Origin: Lachnospiraceae bacterium
GTDB lineage: Bacteria > Bacillota > Clostridia > Lachnospirales > Lachnospiraceae
Direction: 5' to 3'
DNA length: 64,000 nt
Assembly (NCBI GenBank): GCA_017615545.1
Contig: JAFZZY010000028.1
Coordinates: forward strand, 1-64,000
Shown: positions 34,508 to 44,188 of the stretch, in pieces
Layout: every line of letters begins with the position of its first letter
How positions within the stretch are numbered: position 1 is the stretch's first letter
Made by a program: the position numbers and the translations under genes
The notes under the pieces: model-generated
Databases searched by the model: none
Told to the model about the DNA's origin: nothing
Seen by the model: only the letters and a program-made list of their open reading frames with translations

Positions 34508-35295
34508 TATTGTTCTATCATGCCCTTTATAAGTTTTGAACTGATCTGGTTTTGTGATGTTTCAAAAGTCGTGATCAGGTTTTCTCCGACATAAAAGCCA
34601 TTCTGATGATAACAGGCCAGTTTAGTCACGTTTTTGTTTGCATATGTCAAGTTGTCCATCATTCCGAAGTGTTCCCAGATCACCTCTTTTCTTGATTTCA
34701 CCTTCAGGCAACTGAAATCCGGGCGAACTTCTCCCATCCCTCTTAGTTGCAATGGTTTTTCATACTTAAACGGAACGCCATACTGTTCCAGCATGTTTGC
34801 TATGATCAGTTCTGATTTGGAGCGAACACGTATCCCGCCATATGTATAGAGCTCTGTTTCATCGTAAAACTGCATCTCTTCGTATACGATGTCCTGCCAG
34901 CGTTTAATAAACATCTCGTCCGTTTCGATCAGAGGATCTATCAACGCTTTTCTTCCATTAGCCATACGCTCATAGACCTCATTCACTTTTCGGACGTTGT
35001 AATTACGAATAAAGAATTCTAAGTTCTGCCTCATCGCCAATAATTCTTTTCTTATCCGTTTTTCATACCCCTTCTGAGCTATATCACGAAGCGATAAACG
35101 CTCTGCTTTCTTAACATAGCGTTTCTCACCCGTTGCTTTATCGATCAAATGATATTGATCATGCCCGTTACTCTTGTGGATCCTTATCTCATGATCCGGA
35201 ACCGATTTCAGTTTTTCCAAATTTCTGTTTGACTTCTCCAACAAAGTCTCAATTTCTTTTAACTGCCCCTCCAGTTTGCTTCTGTAATCTTCCAT
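34498..35295 (-). CDS. Possible PD-(D/E)XK nuclease-fold protein, unknown function
   Basis: 265 residues. An N-terminal coiled coil (about 1-30) and a charged helical middle are followed by a C-terminal domain with VRSKSELIIANMLEQYGVPF, VRPDFSCL and KEVIWEHFGMM. This order (Glu in a helix, PDF on a strand, then a strand with Glu) resembles the PD-(D/E)XK nuclease core, with the last Lys replaced by His. No neighbouring restriction or defence gene is present. The upstream region holds an array of 64-bp repeats. Confidence 0.6.
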   Translation of the reverse strand: MEDYRSKLEGQLKEIETLLEKSNRNLEKLKSVPDHEIRIHKSNGHDQYHLIDKATGEKRYVKKAERLSLRDIAQKGYEKRIRKELLAMRQNLEFFIRNYNVRKVNEVYERMANGRKALIDPLIETDEMFIKRWQDIVYEEMQFYDETELYTYGGIRVRSKSELIIANMLEQYGVPFKYEKPLQLRGMGEVRPDFSCLKVKSRKEVIWEHFGMMDNLTYANKNVTKLACYHQNGFYVGENLITTFETSQNQISSKLIKGMIEQYLL

Positions 35296-35344
35296 GATGA
35301 TGTACCCCTTTCTTACTTTTTTGAAATTGTTTTCTAGCTTTTTC

Positions 35345-35645
35345 TCTTACGCGCATTAATGCTGTTTGGGCTGTTTTGCGCGTAGGAAACCCTTGCCCAG
35401 CTCTGGATCTTTACGCGCACTTTCCCTGTTTGGGCTGTTTTGCGCGTAGGAAACCCTGTCCTGGCTTGGGTTCTTTACGCGCACTTACCCGTTTGGGCTG
35501 TTTTGCGCGTAGGAAACCCTTGCCCAGCTCCGCTTCTTTACGCGCACTTTCACCCAATGGGCTGTTTTGCGCGTAAGTGGGCCGTCCCGGTGTTCCCCAC
35601 TTACGCGCATTAGCACTATTAAATTTGTTGGGCGCGTAAGCGCCT
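35345..35645. repeat. Tandem array of about five 64-bp hairpin-forming repeats
   Basis: The gap between the nuclease-like gene and copA (35296-35725) holds repeats of period 63-64. Copies of GTTTGGGCTGTTTTGCGCGT start at 35364, 35428 and 35491, with a variant at 35555. TTACGCGCA occurs at 35347, 35411, 35475, 35538 and 35601, and pairs with TGCGCGTA(A/G) about 21 bases later, so every unit can form a hairpin. Units drift in the region between hairpins. No coding potential or promoter is clear in the rest of the gap. Confidence 0.85.
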
Positions 35646-35725
35646 CACTTTTGGAATGGAATATGCGGCGGAAGATGAATGCCGCTCAGAAAAGAAATAG
35701 AATTGAAATTGAAATACAATAACTG

Positions 35726-37999
35726 TCATGATTCCCCTCTCAGCCGCAGGGCGTTCAGGACGACGCTGACGGAGGACAGGCTCATGGCTGCTGAGCCGAT
35801 CATCGGGCTGAGTTGCAGGCCGAAGGCCGGATAGAGGGCCCCGGCGGCGATCGGAATACCGATCACGTTATAAAAGAAAGCCCAGAACAGGCTCAAATGT
35901 ATGTTTGAAATGGTCTTGCGTCCTAGCCGGATGGCCGTAGCGACATCATCGAGAGAATTCTTCACCAGTACGATGTCTGCCGCGTCCACAGCCACATCGG
36001 TACCTGCTCCAATGGCCATGCCCACGTCGGCGCGTGTCAGCGCCGGTGCATCATTGATGCCGTCGCCGGCCATGACGACGATACGGCCGCTATCCTGAAG
36101 TTTCGCCACCGCGCTTTCCTTATCCTGCGGGAGGAGTTCTGCCAGAACCTCTTTCACGCCCACCTGGTCTGCGATAAAGCGGGCCGTTTCCGGGTGGTCG
36201 CCGGTCAGCATGACGACGCGACAGCCCATCTCCTGCATCTTCTCTACCGCCGCTTTTGACGTTTCGCGCGGGGTATCTGCAAGAGCGAGAAGACCCATAT
36301 ATTTACCGCTCATTTCCGCGATCAGGACCGGTGTCCGCCCCTCCGAGGCGAGCTGCTCGATCTCCTGCTCCGGAAGTTCTACGTCGGCAATGCGCTCCTT
36401 CAAAAAACGTGCATTGCCCGCCAGGAACGTTTGGCCGGCGCTCGTCGCGACGACGCCGCCGCCGGCGATCATCTCAAACGCTTCGGGCTCGACGCCTGCG
36501 ATATTATGTTCTTTCGTGTAGCGGCAAACCGCCTGGCCCAGAGGGTGTTCGCTGCCCCTCTCCAGCATGTCCGCGACTTCCAGCAACCGGCGTTCTTCCA
36601 CGCCTTCGGCCGGAGCGACGGAAACGACCTCGATCTGACCGGTCGTCAGTGTTCCCGTTTTATCGAGAACTACCGTGTCCACGCGTCCCAGCAGTTCCAA
36701 CGCCTGGGCAGATTTGACCAGGATCCCGCCTTTCGCCGCGCGCCCCGTTGCGACCATGATCGCGACCGGCGTCGCCAGTCCCAGCGCACAGGGGCACGAG
36801 ATCACAAGAACAGAGACTGCGTTTCGCACGGCAAATGCAGCATCTGCGCCGCAGAGCAACCAGATGGCCGCCGTGATCAGGGCAATGCCGATCACCGCCG
36901 GAACGAAGATCCCGGAGATCGTGTCTGCCATGCGGGCGATCGGTGCCTTCGTGCCGATCGCATCATCCACGAGGCGAATGATCTGCGAGAGCGTTGTATC
37001 GGTCCCGACGCGGGTCGCCCGAAAACGGAAGGAACCGTTCTGGTTGCGTGTCGCGGATACGACTGTATCGCCCACGGTCTTCTCGACTGGAAGGCTCTCA
37101 CCTGTGATCGAGGATTCATCCAATGAGCCGTGACCGGAGACGATCACGCCGTCCACCGCCAGGATGTCGCCGGGGCGCACAACGAGGATGTCGCCGATCG
37201 CGATATCGTCCGCCGAGATCTCCGTCTCCGCTCCGTCGCGCTCGATGACCGCCGTCTTCGGCGCCATCTGCGCCAGCCTTCCGATGGCGTCCGTCGTCTT
37301 CTGCTTCGAACGCGCCTCCAGATACTTACCGAGCGTGACCAGAGCCAGGATCATCGCTGCCGATTCGAAATACAATGAGTGCGAGTAATGCGTGCGCATG
37401 GCCTCATCATGGCCGAGGATGGCCATGATCATCCGCACGTAGGAATAAGTGCCGAACACCAGTGAGGCTGCACTGCCGAGTGCCACGAGCGAGTCCATGT
37501 TCGGGTTCCGGTGCGCGAGCGCTCCAAAGCCCGATGTGAAGAACTTGCGGTTCTTCCACAGGATCGGCGCGGCAAACAGCGGAAGCAACATCAGGTCGAC
37601 CGGCCAGTCACAGTCGCCGATCGTGACGTCCGGAAGGCCGATCCCAAGGTGACGTCCCATGGACAGATACATCAGAGGAACCAGCAACACCAGCGAGATC
37701 ACCAGGCGCGACTTTAAAGCGGAGATCTCCTCTTCGCTTTGCTTCTGTCGTTTTTCCCACAGCTTTCGTCCCGTATTTTCCCTCGGATCAAACTCCTGGG
37801 CTCCATAGCCCACGGCGCAGACCGCCTTCGCGATCGCCTCGGGCGTGGTGAGCGTTTCGTCATATTCTGCTTTCATGCGGCCACCCAGCAGGTCCACGTC
37901 CACCGCAGACACCCCTTCTACATGGGATGCCACGCGTGTCACAGCCGCCCGGCAGGCGGCGCAGGACATGCCTGTGACCGTAAAATGTGCCTCTTTCAT
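35726..37999 (-). CDS. copA: Copper-exporting P-type ATPase (CopA)
   Basis: 757 residues. Pumps Cu(I) out of the cell. One N-terminal metal-binding domain with GMSCAAC (10-16), eight membrane helices, the transport motif SCPCALG near residue 400, phosphorylation site DKTGTLT near 446, a SEHPLG ATP-binding motif and [10 protein letters not shown] near 648. The membrane Cys-Pro-Cys indicates copper or silver specificity. No copZ or csoR gene is adjacent, so it appears to stand alone. Confidence 0.94.
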   Translation of the reverse strand: MKEAHFTVTGMSCAACRAAVTRVASHVEGVSAVDVDLLGGRMKAEYDETLTTPEAIAKAVCAVGYGAQEFDPRENTGRKLWEKRQKQSEEEISALKSRLVISLVLLVPLMYLSMGRHLGIGLPDVTIGDCDWPVDLMLLPLFAAPILWKNRKFFTSGFGALAHRNPNMDSLVALGSAASLVFGTYSYVRMIMAILGHDEAMRTHYSHSLYFESAAMILALVTLGKYLEARSKQKTTDAIGRLAQMAPKTAVIERDGAETEISADDIAIGDILVVRPGDILAVDGVIVSGHGSLDESSITGESLPVEKTVGDTVVSATRNQNGSFRFRATRVGTDTTLSQIIRLVDDAIGTKAPIARMADTISGIFVPAVIGIALITAAIWLLCGADAAFAVRNAVSVLVISCPCALGLATPVAIMVATGRAAKGGILVKSAQALELLGRVDTVVLDKTGTLTTGQIEVVSVAPAEGVEERRLLEVADMLERGSEHPLGQAVCRYTKEHNIAGVEPEAFEMIAGGGVVATSAGQTFLAGNARFLKERIADVELPEQEIEQLASEGRTPVLIAEMSGKYMGLLALADTPRETSKAAVEKMQEMGCRVVMLTGDHPETARFIADQVGVKEVLAELLPQDKESAVAKLQDSGRIVVMAGDGINDAPALTRADVGMAIGAGTDVAVDAADIVLVKNSLDDVATAIRLGRKTISNIHLSLFWAFFYNVIGIPIAAGALYPAFGLQLSPMIGSAAMSLSSVSVVLNALRLRGES

Positions 38000-38082
38000 G
38001 GTAACTCCATTACGCCGGATCGTACACGCGCCGGCCCGCGGTAAAATCGGTTTCTATTCCAAACCATATAAAGATCCTACGC

Positions 38083-38112
38083 AAAATGTGCAGTCGGAAA
38101 CCACGACTGCAC
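38083..38112 (-). terminator. Terminator after the alarmone synthetase gene
   Basis: Minus strand perfect 9-bp stem GTGCAGTCG / CGACTGCAC with a 7-base loop, followed by ATTTTGC. The T-run is short but the stem is strong. Confidence 0.7.
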
Positions 38113-38129
38113 ACCTCGACATTAAACCA

Positions 38130-38816
38130 TTATGAATACGCTGCGCGCCCCGGACTGCGCACGGGCTCCGCCGCTTCTTGCAGGGACGCTTTCTTCGCAT
38201 CGTTTTTCTTGATCTCTTCGTTCAGAAGGAACATGCGGTTATCCAACATATTGATCATCGTCGCGCACTCAAAGAGTTCGTTCTGGATATGATCGGGTGC
38301 ATTGCCCTCGTACTTGTAGTAGATCTTATGCTCCAGGCTGGCCCAGAAATCCATCGCGATGGTACGGATCTGGATCTCGACCTTCGTCTCCACCGGACCG
38401 TCCGACAGATAGATCGGAACGGAGACCACCATGTGGTAGCTCTTATAGCCGTTCGGCTTCGGGTTATCGATGTAATTCTTTATGATCAATACCCGCACAT
38501 CGTTCTGATTGCTGATCATATCGGCGATCTTATAGATGTCCGATGTGAAGGAACATATGATTCGAATGCCTGCGATGTCATGCACGTAACGCACCATATT
38601 CTCGATGGTCACGTCATGGCCCTGCTTCTTCAATTTTTTAACGATACTTTCCGCAGATTTGATACGCGTCTTAACATGTTCGATCGGGTTGTAATTATGT
38701 ACATTGATGAACTCCTCGTTGAGGATCTCGATCTTCGCGTTCACCTGCTTCAGCGCGGAATTATAGAGAAACATGATGGTCTTCCACTCATCCGCCTCAT
38801 TATGGGGTTCCGCCAT
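38130..38816 (-). CDS. Small alarmone synthetase (RelQ/YjbM-like GTP pyrophosphokinase)
   Basis: 228 residues. Single-domain (p)ppGpp synthetase without hydrolase or regulatory domains. Synthetase motifs are visible: KTRIKSAESIVKKL, VHDIAGIRI, KPNGYKSYHMVV and EIQIRTIAMDFWASLEHKIYYK. It lies 40 bases after the SDR gene with a strong AAGGAGG site, probably in one operon, and is followed by a terminator. Role: stress-linked ppGpp production. Confidence 0.93.
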   Translation of the reverse strand: MAEPHNEADEWKTIMFLYNSALKQVNAKIEILNEEFINVHNYNPIEHVKTRIKSAESIVKKLKKQGHDVTIENMVRYVHDIAGIRIICSFTSDIYKIADMISNQNDVRVLIIKNYIDNPKPNGYKSYHMVVSVPIYLSDGPVETKVEIQIRTIAMDFWASLEHKIYYKYEGNAPDHIQNELFECATMINMLDNRMFLLNEEIKKNDAKKASLQEAAEPVRSPGRAAYS

Positions 38817-38855
38817 TAAACAGTTACCTCCTTGTATAAGGTCCGCGTCGCGAAC

Positions 38856-39623
38856 CTACCCTAATTTTTTCTTCTGCTGGCGTGCCGTTATGGGGATGGA
38901 CACGCACGACGGCAGAAGGCGTCCGGCAGTCACTGCAGCTCGCATGCGCAGCGACGGGACGATCACCGTTTTCTTCTGAAACATCTTTTTGATCGCATAG
39001 GAAACGCACGCCTCGGCAGAAATGCCCGGAAGCGTGAAGGAGACATTGGCCACGTCATTGAATTCCGTATTCACCGGTCCGGGACACAGACACCCGACGT
39101 AGACCGGACTTTTATCCTGCTTCATCTCATAGCTGACCGCGCGCGTCAGGCTGGTCACATATGCCTTCGTCGCGTAGTAGGTCGCCATGTACGGCCCCGC
39201 CGGCAGAAGTCCCGCCGAAGACGCCACATTCAAAAGATATCCCTTACCCTGTCGTTCTTCCTTGAAATATTTCAGCACACGTTTTGTGAAAAAATGAACG
39301 GCTTTGATATTCACATCCACCATGGAGGACTCTTTTTCCTCGTCGGTCTCGATAAACTTGCCGCAATCCCCGAATCCGGCGCAGTTGATGAATACCTCAA
39401 CGTTCCGGTCTTCCAAAGCGTCCATCACGCGCATACATCCCGAGCGCACGGACAGGTCCGCCTCTACGACCTTCGAAGGAGCCGCCAGTTCGTCCTGCAG
39501 ACTGCGCAAACGATCCGCACGGCGAGCCACCAGTATCGTCTCATATCCCATCGCCGACAACTGTCGGGCAAATTCGGCACCGATCCCGCTCGATGCTCCT
39601 GTGATCACGGCATATTTCGACAT
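38856..39623 (-). CDS. Short-chain dehydrogenase/reductase (SDR)
   Basis: 255 residues. NAD(P)-dependent oxidoreductase with Rossmann motif TGASSGIG (8-15), NCAG (80-83), catalytic Ser near 135, Tyr149 and Lys153 in TYYATK. The Arg-rich stretch after strand 2 (VARRADRL) suggests NADP preference. The C-terminal extension is basic and hydrophobic and may touch the membrane. Substrate unknown. Confidence 0.9.
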   Translation of the reverse strand: MSKYAVITGASSGIGAEFARQLSAMGYETILVARRADRLRSLQDELAAPSKVVEADLSVRSGCMRVMDALEDRNVEVFINCAGFGDCGKFIETDEEKESSMVDVNIKAVHFFTKRVLKYFKEERQGKGYLLNVASSAGLLPAGPYMATYYATKAYVTSLTRAVSYEMKQDKSPVYVGCLCPGPVNTEFNDVANVSFTLPGISAEACVSYAIKKMFQKKTVIVPSLRMRAAVTAGRLLPSCVSIPITARQQKKKLG

Positions 39624-39657
39624 ACCTTCTCTCCTTTCCGATCATTCTCACAAGACT

Positions 39658-39666
39658 ATTATAGCA
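39658..39666 (-). promoter_or_regulatory. Extended -10 promoter of the SDR-alarmone synthetase operon
   Basis: Minus strand TGCTATAAT (TATAAT at 39658-39663), an extended -10. The -35 region is poor. About 35 bases before the SDR start. Confidence 0.55.
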
Positions 39667-39727
39667 TATATTTTTTGCTTTGTCTTTGACTTCACGAAAT
39701 AGTAAGAAAAAGTTCAAATTCTATACA

Positions 39728-42712
39728 TCATTCGACGCTCTTCAGCGATTCGACCATGTCGATCTTCTTCAGTTTGCGGTACATCAGCAGCTGGACGATC
39801 ACGGAAAATGCGATCGTCAGGAGGATGCTGAAGAACACGCTCGCGAGGGAAATGCGGCGGCCGAACATCATCAGGTCGATCTCCACCGTTTCGATGACGA
39901 AGCGGTGCAACAGGTAGCCGCAGAATACGCCGAAGATGCAGCCGAACAGCGTCAGCAGAACGCTGTCCCGGTAGACATAGGCCGCGACCTCACCGTCGAA
40001 AAATCCGAGCACCTTAATGGTCGCCATCTCGCGACGGCGCTCTGTGATGTTGATATTATTCAGGTTGTATAAAACTACGAACGCCAGCAGGCCGGCGGAC
40101 ACGATCAGCACGACGACCACGAGGTTCAGGCTCTTCAGCATCCGGTCGATCTTATCCTGCAGGGCCGACGTCATCTGGACGCCCAGGCAGGCCGGATGTT
40201 CGAGCAGGCCCGCTGCGAGCCGGGTCTCGAATTCCTCGTTTCGATTCTCCGTCTTCAGCCACAGCGTGGTATAGTCGGGCGCCTCGCCGAACAGCGAACG
40301 GTAGGTCTCGCTGCTCATGCACACATAGTGCAGGATATAGTTTTCGTAGATGCTGTCGATGACGACCTCTTTGTAGTTCACTTCGTCCATGCAAATGCGC
40401 AGGGTGTCCCCCGCCTTCAGTTCCAGCATCCGCGCCAGTTTTTCATTGACCGCAACATGCCCTGTCTCCGTCGGGAACTCCACGGCCTTCTTCGTCGTGC
40501 GGTCGCGCATGTCAAAGAACAGACTCAGGTCGTCCGCGCTCTCAGGTACGAGGATCGTCGCCTCGCGGCGCGCGGTCTCCGATGCCACATCGATGTATTC
40601 CGAATGTATGAATTTTGTATTTGTGATGCCTTCCTGTCCCTGCAAGTACTCGGAAAATGCTTTCCATTCCGCGTCGATAGTGTTCTTCCGATCCGTCGTC
40701 GCCGCGGCGTCATAGCGGAAGATCTCGCGGTACTGGTACTTCGCGATGTCGAGGATCGAGTCGCGCAGGCCAAAACCGACCAGCAGCAGGCCCATGCAGC
40801 CGCCGATGCCGAAGATGGTCATGAACATACGCTTCTTATATCGGAACACGTTGCGGGCGCTGGCCTTCTGCGCGAAACTCAGGCGCGACCAGATCGGCGT
40901 GATGCGCTCCAAAAGGATGCGTTTGCCGGGCTTCGGCGCCGGCGGACGCATGAGCTTAGCGGGCATAGAAAGCGTATTTCGCACGCAGACGGCAAATAGT
41001 CCGGCGAGGATGCAGAAAACCGCCATAGCGGTCGCTACGAGCGCGTAGGAGGCATGGTACGGCATCGCAAGCACCGGAATTCCGGTATAGAGCATGCAAT
41101 ATGCCTTAATGATGACGTACGGGAAGACCTTCTCACCGGCCAGGAAGCCGAACAGGCTGCCGCCGAGCGTCGCAAACATTGCATAGAGGATGAATTTCCC
41201 GGCGATGGAAAGCCCGGTGTAGCCCAGGGATTTCTCCGTTCCGATCATCAGGCGGGACTCCTCGATCATACGCGTCATGGTCGTCATGCTCACGAGGGCC
41301 GCAACAAAGAAGAACAACAGCGGGAACACGAGGCCGATCTTTCCGATCCGCTTCGCGTCCAGCAGAAACGAGGCATGGGCCGCGACCGTAGAACGGTCCA
41401 GCACATACCACGACGCAGGCTTCACTTCCTCGTTGATCTTCTGCTTCGCCTGCTTCTCAAAGAATTCATCAAACTGCTCCCGGAAGGTCTCGTCGAACAC
41501 CGGTTCGTACTCTTCCTTCCAAGTCTTCTCAAACGCCTCTTTAAACTGCTTCTCAAAAACTTCGTCAAAGTTCTCCTGGAACTGTTGTTTCAGCAGTCCC
41601 TCCTGTTCCTGGAACCACTGTACGAAGTTGCTCTCAAATGCGATCAGGCCGGCCGGGTTCCATTCCTCCGGATCCGCTTTCGCCCGTGCCTCCTCCAGCA
41701 TCTCGTCATGGAGCTGCTTGCGGTAGGTCTCCCTCCACTCCTCGTAGAGCGTGTCGAAATTCGCCTGTTTCGCTTTGTTATATTCAGCCTCAAATCCGGA
41801 CGTGTAGGCTTTCTCTTTCGCGTCCGCCAGCGCCAACGCGCGTTGCGCGGAAAACGCCAGTTCATAGTCCTCTCCGGCAAATGCTTCCGCCAGCGCCGCA
41901 TCCCGGATCTCCTGCGTCCGCCGCTCGCACGCCGTGTCCGCCAGCGCCCGGATCTCCTCCATGCACGCTTCCACATAGGCCGTGTATTCGTCGCTGCCCG
42001 TCTGCATCGCTTTCGCATCCGCCAGCGTCAGTGCGACCTCATAGTACGCCTTTGCGGCAAATGTCTCTCTGGCCGGCAGTACCACGTAGTCGATCTGCCC
42101 GTCACCGAGCTTTCCGCTTCCGCGCTCCAGATCCAGATACGCCGGGATCATGCAGACGCCGCACACCGTAAGTTCATCCGTCGTAAGCGAGCCGTCGGTC
42201 AGTTTTTGATCCCGCACGCCGGACTCCAATTTCAATGTATCGCCGACCTTCACGCCGAAGTTCTCCGCCATGGCGTGATCGATCAGACATTCGCCCGCCG
42301 CCTCCGGCAGACGTCCCTCCGTCAGATAGGGCTTATTGACCCGGTCCGTGCTGCTGATCAGAAGGATGGAAACCTCCGCCTGATCGCCCGTTTTCGTCTC
42401 ACCATCTTCGGCGAGGTACGAAAGCGAGGTGAGCGCCTCCAGGTTGTAGATCCCTTCGGCCTCATCGACGCAGTCAAGCGCCTTCAGATCCGCGATGTCA
42501 CTGTCCGTCATTCCGAGGTCAGAAATCACACGCACATCCATGAAGGACTGCGTGTCATAATATTCGTCCAATGATAGCCGCATATCCGGCTCGCTCGCGC
42601 GCACGCCGGAGAAAAAAGCCACCCCGAGAGCCACGATCGCAAACAGCGACCAAAACCGGGCACGACTTCGTTTTATTTCACGGAGCAAGTCCGTCCACAT
42701 TGCTCTGGTCAT
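39728..42712 (-). CDS. Large FtsX/MacB-type ABC transporter permease
   Basis: About 994 residues. The open frame extends to 42835, but the promoter at 42785-42813 lies inside that extension, and the ATG at 42712 has AAGG at 8 bases. Helix 1 (FWSLFAIVALGVAFFSGV) is followed by an outer domain that contains a long charged coiled coil (about residues 285-430). Then come helices in the FtsX pattern in two sets (near 460-600 and 870-990). No ATPase gene lies nearby, so the partner must be elsewhere. Likely acts on envelope lipids, peptides or cell-wall hydrolases. Confidence 0.85.
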   Translation of the reverse strand: MTRAMWTDLLREIKRSRARFWSLFAIVALGVAFFSGVRASEPDMRLSLDEYYDTQSFMDVRVISDLGMTDSDIADLKALDCVDEAEGIYNLEALTSLSYLAEDGETKTGDQAEVSILLISSTDRVNKPYLTEGRLPEAAGECLIDHAMAENFGVKVGDTLKLESGVRDQKLTDGSLTTDELTVCGVCMIPAYLDLERGSGKLGDGQIDYVVLPARETFAAKAYYEVALTLADAKAMQTGSDEYTAYVEACMEEIRALADTACERRTQEIRDAALAEAFAGEDYELAFSAQRALALADAKEKAYTSGFEAEYNKAKQANFDTLYEEWRETYRKQLHDEMLEEARAKADPEEWNPAGLIAFESNFVQWFQEQEGLLKQQFQENFDEVFEKQFKEAFEKTWKEEYEPVFDETFREQFDEFFEKQAKQKINEEVKPASWYVLDRSTVAAHASFLLDAKRIGKIGLVFPLLFFFVAALVSMTTMTRMIEESRLMIGTEKSLGYTGLSIAGKFILYAMFATLGGSLFGFLAGEKVFPYVIIKAYCMLYTGIPVLAMPYHASYALVATAMAVFCILAGLFAVCVRNTLSMPAKLMRPPAPKPGKRILLERITPIWSRLSFAQKASARNVFRYKKRMFMTIFGIGGCMGLLLVGFGLRDSILDIAKYQYREIFRYDAAATTDRKNTIDAEWKAFSEYLQGQEGITNTKFIHSEYIDVASETARREATILVPESADDLSLFFDMRDRTTKKAVEFPTETGHVAVNEKLARMLELKAGDTLRICMDEVNYKEVVIDSIYENYILHYVCMSSETYRSLFGEAPDYTTLWLKTENRNEEFETRLAAGLLEHPACLGVQMTSALQDKIDRMLKSLNLVVVVLIVSAGLLAFVVLYNLNNINITERRREMATIKVLGFFDGEVAAYVYRDSVLLTLFGCIFGVFCGYLLHRFVIETVEIDLMMFGRRISLASVFFSILLTIAFSVIVQLLMYRKLKKIDMVESLKSVE

Positions 42713-42784
42713 GATCCATCCCTTGACTTCCTGCAAACTTCGTCCCGCGCAGCCGTAAGTCCATCTGCAAAGCGGGGCAAATAC

Positions 42785-42813
42785 ATTATACAGGATGCCG
42801 GGCATTGTCGCAA
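42785..42813 (-). promoter_or_regulatory. Sigma-A promoter of the FtsX-like permease
   Basis: Minus strand TTGCGA (42808-42813), 17-base spacer, TATAAT (42785-42790). Supports a start at 42712. Confidence 0.65.
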
Positions 42814-42866
42814 GCATATCATGCATTGCCCCCAAAAAGAAAGATGCTTTTCCGCCCCTTTTCAGA

Positions 42867-42895
42867 TTGACTTTTCTCCTGTTTTATGCTACCAT
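42867..42895 (+). promoter_or_regulatory. Promoter of the rubrerythrin gene
   Basis: TTGACT (42867-42872), 17-base spacer, TACCAT (42890-42895) with an extended TG motif just before. Divergent from the permease promoter. Confidence 0.65.
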
Positions 42896-42958
42896 ACTTG
42901 AAACATCATCTGACCCGAAAATCATGATCGTGTTAAAAACCAAAAAGGGAGGCTAATT

Positions 42959-43504
42959 ATGGCAAAATTTGTATGTGAGATCTGCGGATATGTACATGAG
43001 GGCGACACTCCGCCCGAGAAGTGCCCCATCTGCATGGCACCCGCTGAAAAATTCAAAGAACTGGTAGAGGAGATGTCCTGGGCTTGCGAGCACGAGATCG
43101 GCATCGGTAAGGTAAACACCCCTGAAGACATCATCAAAGATCTGCGTGACAACTTCACCGGCGAATGCACGGAAGTCGGCATGTATCTGGCTATGGCGAG
43201 AGCTGCATTCCGCGAGGGTTATGCAGAGATCGGCATGTACTGGGAGAAGGCTGCTTACGAAGAGGCTGAGCACGCTGCGAAGTTCGCAGAGCTCCTCGGC
43301 GAAGTAGTAAGTTCCAGCACGAAGGAGAACCTGCAGAAGCGTGTGGCTGCCGAAAACGGAGCTACCGCCGGCAAGCTTGATCTGGCTATGCGCGCGAAGA
43401 AGCTGAACCTCGACGCGATCCATGACACCGTTCATGAGATGGCGAAGGACGAGGCTCGTCACGGCAAGGCATTCCAGGGCTTCCTGGATCGTTACTTCAG
43501 CTGA
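42959..43504 (+). CDS. Reverse rubrerythrin (rubredoxin domain first)
   Basis: 181 residues. Peroxide- and oxygen-detoxifying enzyme of anaerobes. The N-terminal rubredoxin domain binds iron through Cys6, Cys9, Cys22 and Cys25. The four-helix diiron domain follows with [20 protein letters not shown] and DEARHGKAF ligands. The domain order is inverted compared with classical rubrerythrin. The only plus-strand gene before 62 kb; flanked by its own promoter and a strong terminator, so it is a single-gene unit. GGGAGG lies 7 bases before the ATG. Confidence 0.94.
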   Translation: MAKFVCEICGYVHEGDTPPEKCPICMAPAEKFKELVEEMSWACEHEIGIGKVNTPEDIIKDLRDNFTGECTEVGMYLAMARAAFREGYAEIGMYWEKAAYEEAEHAAKFAELLGEVVSSSTKENLQKRVAAENGATAGKLDLAMRAKKLNLDAIHDTVHEMAKDEARHGKAFQGFLDRYFS

Positions 43505-43530
43505 TAACGTTCTAACGGAAACACATAAAT

Positions 43531-43564
43531 ACGGGGACGCCCCCAAAGGGCGTCCCCGTTTTCT
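43531..43564 (+). terminator. Terminator of the rubrerythrin gene
   Basis: A 12-bp perfect stem ACGGGGACGCCC / GGGCGTCCCCGT with a 5-base loop, followed by a T-rich tail on the plus strand. It also lies at the 3' end of the convergent kinase-like gene. Confidence 0.9.
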
Positions 43565-43573
43565 TTTCTCTAT

Positions 43574-44173
43574 TTACTGCATGGCCGCGATACGCGTCCT
43601 GATATATGCTTCCAGCACATCCACGGTCGTATCGATGCCGAGCCGCGAGCTGTTGATCGACAGATCGTAAAACCGGGAGTCGCCCCATTTGCCTTCACAA
43701 TGATCGTCGTGGTAGCGTTTTCTCTTTTTATCCTTCTTAACGATCAGTTTCTTCGCCTCGTCCCGATCCAGGTCGTAGACCCTCATGACGCGTTCGATCT
43801 TCACTTCCATATCACCGTGGATAAACAGCGAGATCAGTGCCGGATACTGCTTCAGCTTCATCTCGGAGCATCTTCCGACCACAACGAAAGACTCGCCGCT
43901 CTTCGCCTTCTCCTCCAGGATCTCAAACTGCATATCGGCAATATGATCCTCGATGGAATTGCTATAACCATTTACCGTTCGTGAGAGAAGTTTAAACTTC
44001 GGCACCTCATTGTATTTCTCCACCTGCTCTTCCGTCATGCCCATCTCTTCCGCGATCTTCGTGATCAGATGACGGTCGTATATAGGCACATTAAACCGCG
44101 CTGCGAGCGCTTCTGCGATGACGCGGCCGCCGCTTCCGAACTCACGGCCGACCGAAATAATGAACTGAGACAT
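43574..44173 (-). CDS. Cytidylate kinase-like protein
   Basis: 199 residues. The P-loop GREFGSGGRVIAEALA and the NMP-kinase fold match the cytidylate-kinase-like family common in Clostridia, distinct from canonical Cmk. A Lys/Arg-rich lid (VKKDKKRKRYHDDHCEGKWG) is visible. Its true substrate is not established for the family. It starts 15 bases after the transporter gene stop, with AAGGAGG, so the two are co-transcribed. Confidence 0.85.
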   Translation of the reverse strand: MSQFIISVGREFGSGGRVIAEALAARFNVPIYDRHLITKIAEEMGMTEEQVEKYNEVPKFKLLSRTVNGYSNSIEDHIADMQFEILEEKAKSGESFVVVGRCSEMKLKQYPALISLFIHGDMEVKIERVMRVYDLDRDEAKKLIVKKDKKRKRYHDDHCEGKWGDSRFYDLSINSSRLGIDTTVDVLEAYIRTRIAAMQ

Positions 44174-44188
44174 AATTCCTCCTTTTCA

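Noticed and set aside
35345..35645. CRISPR array
   Set aside because: Units are 64 bp with diverging but related sequence between hairpin cores, not identical repeats with unique spacers, and no cas gene is in the window.
38000..38082. Copper-responsive operator upstream of copA
   Set aside because: I see no convincing palindrome or clear -35/-10 pair there.
41054..42574. A 506-codon plus-strand frame opposite the FtsX-like permease
   Set aside because: Antisense shadow of a coding gene, arginine-rich, without promoter or ribosome site.
42713..42835. Longer N-terminus of the FtsX-like permease
   Set aside because: The extension contains the promoter and lacks a ribosome site, so the start at 42712 is preferred.
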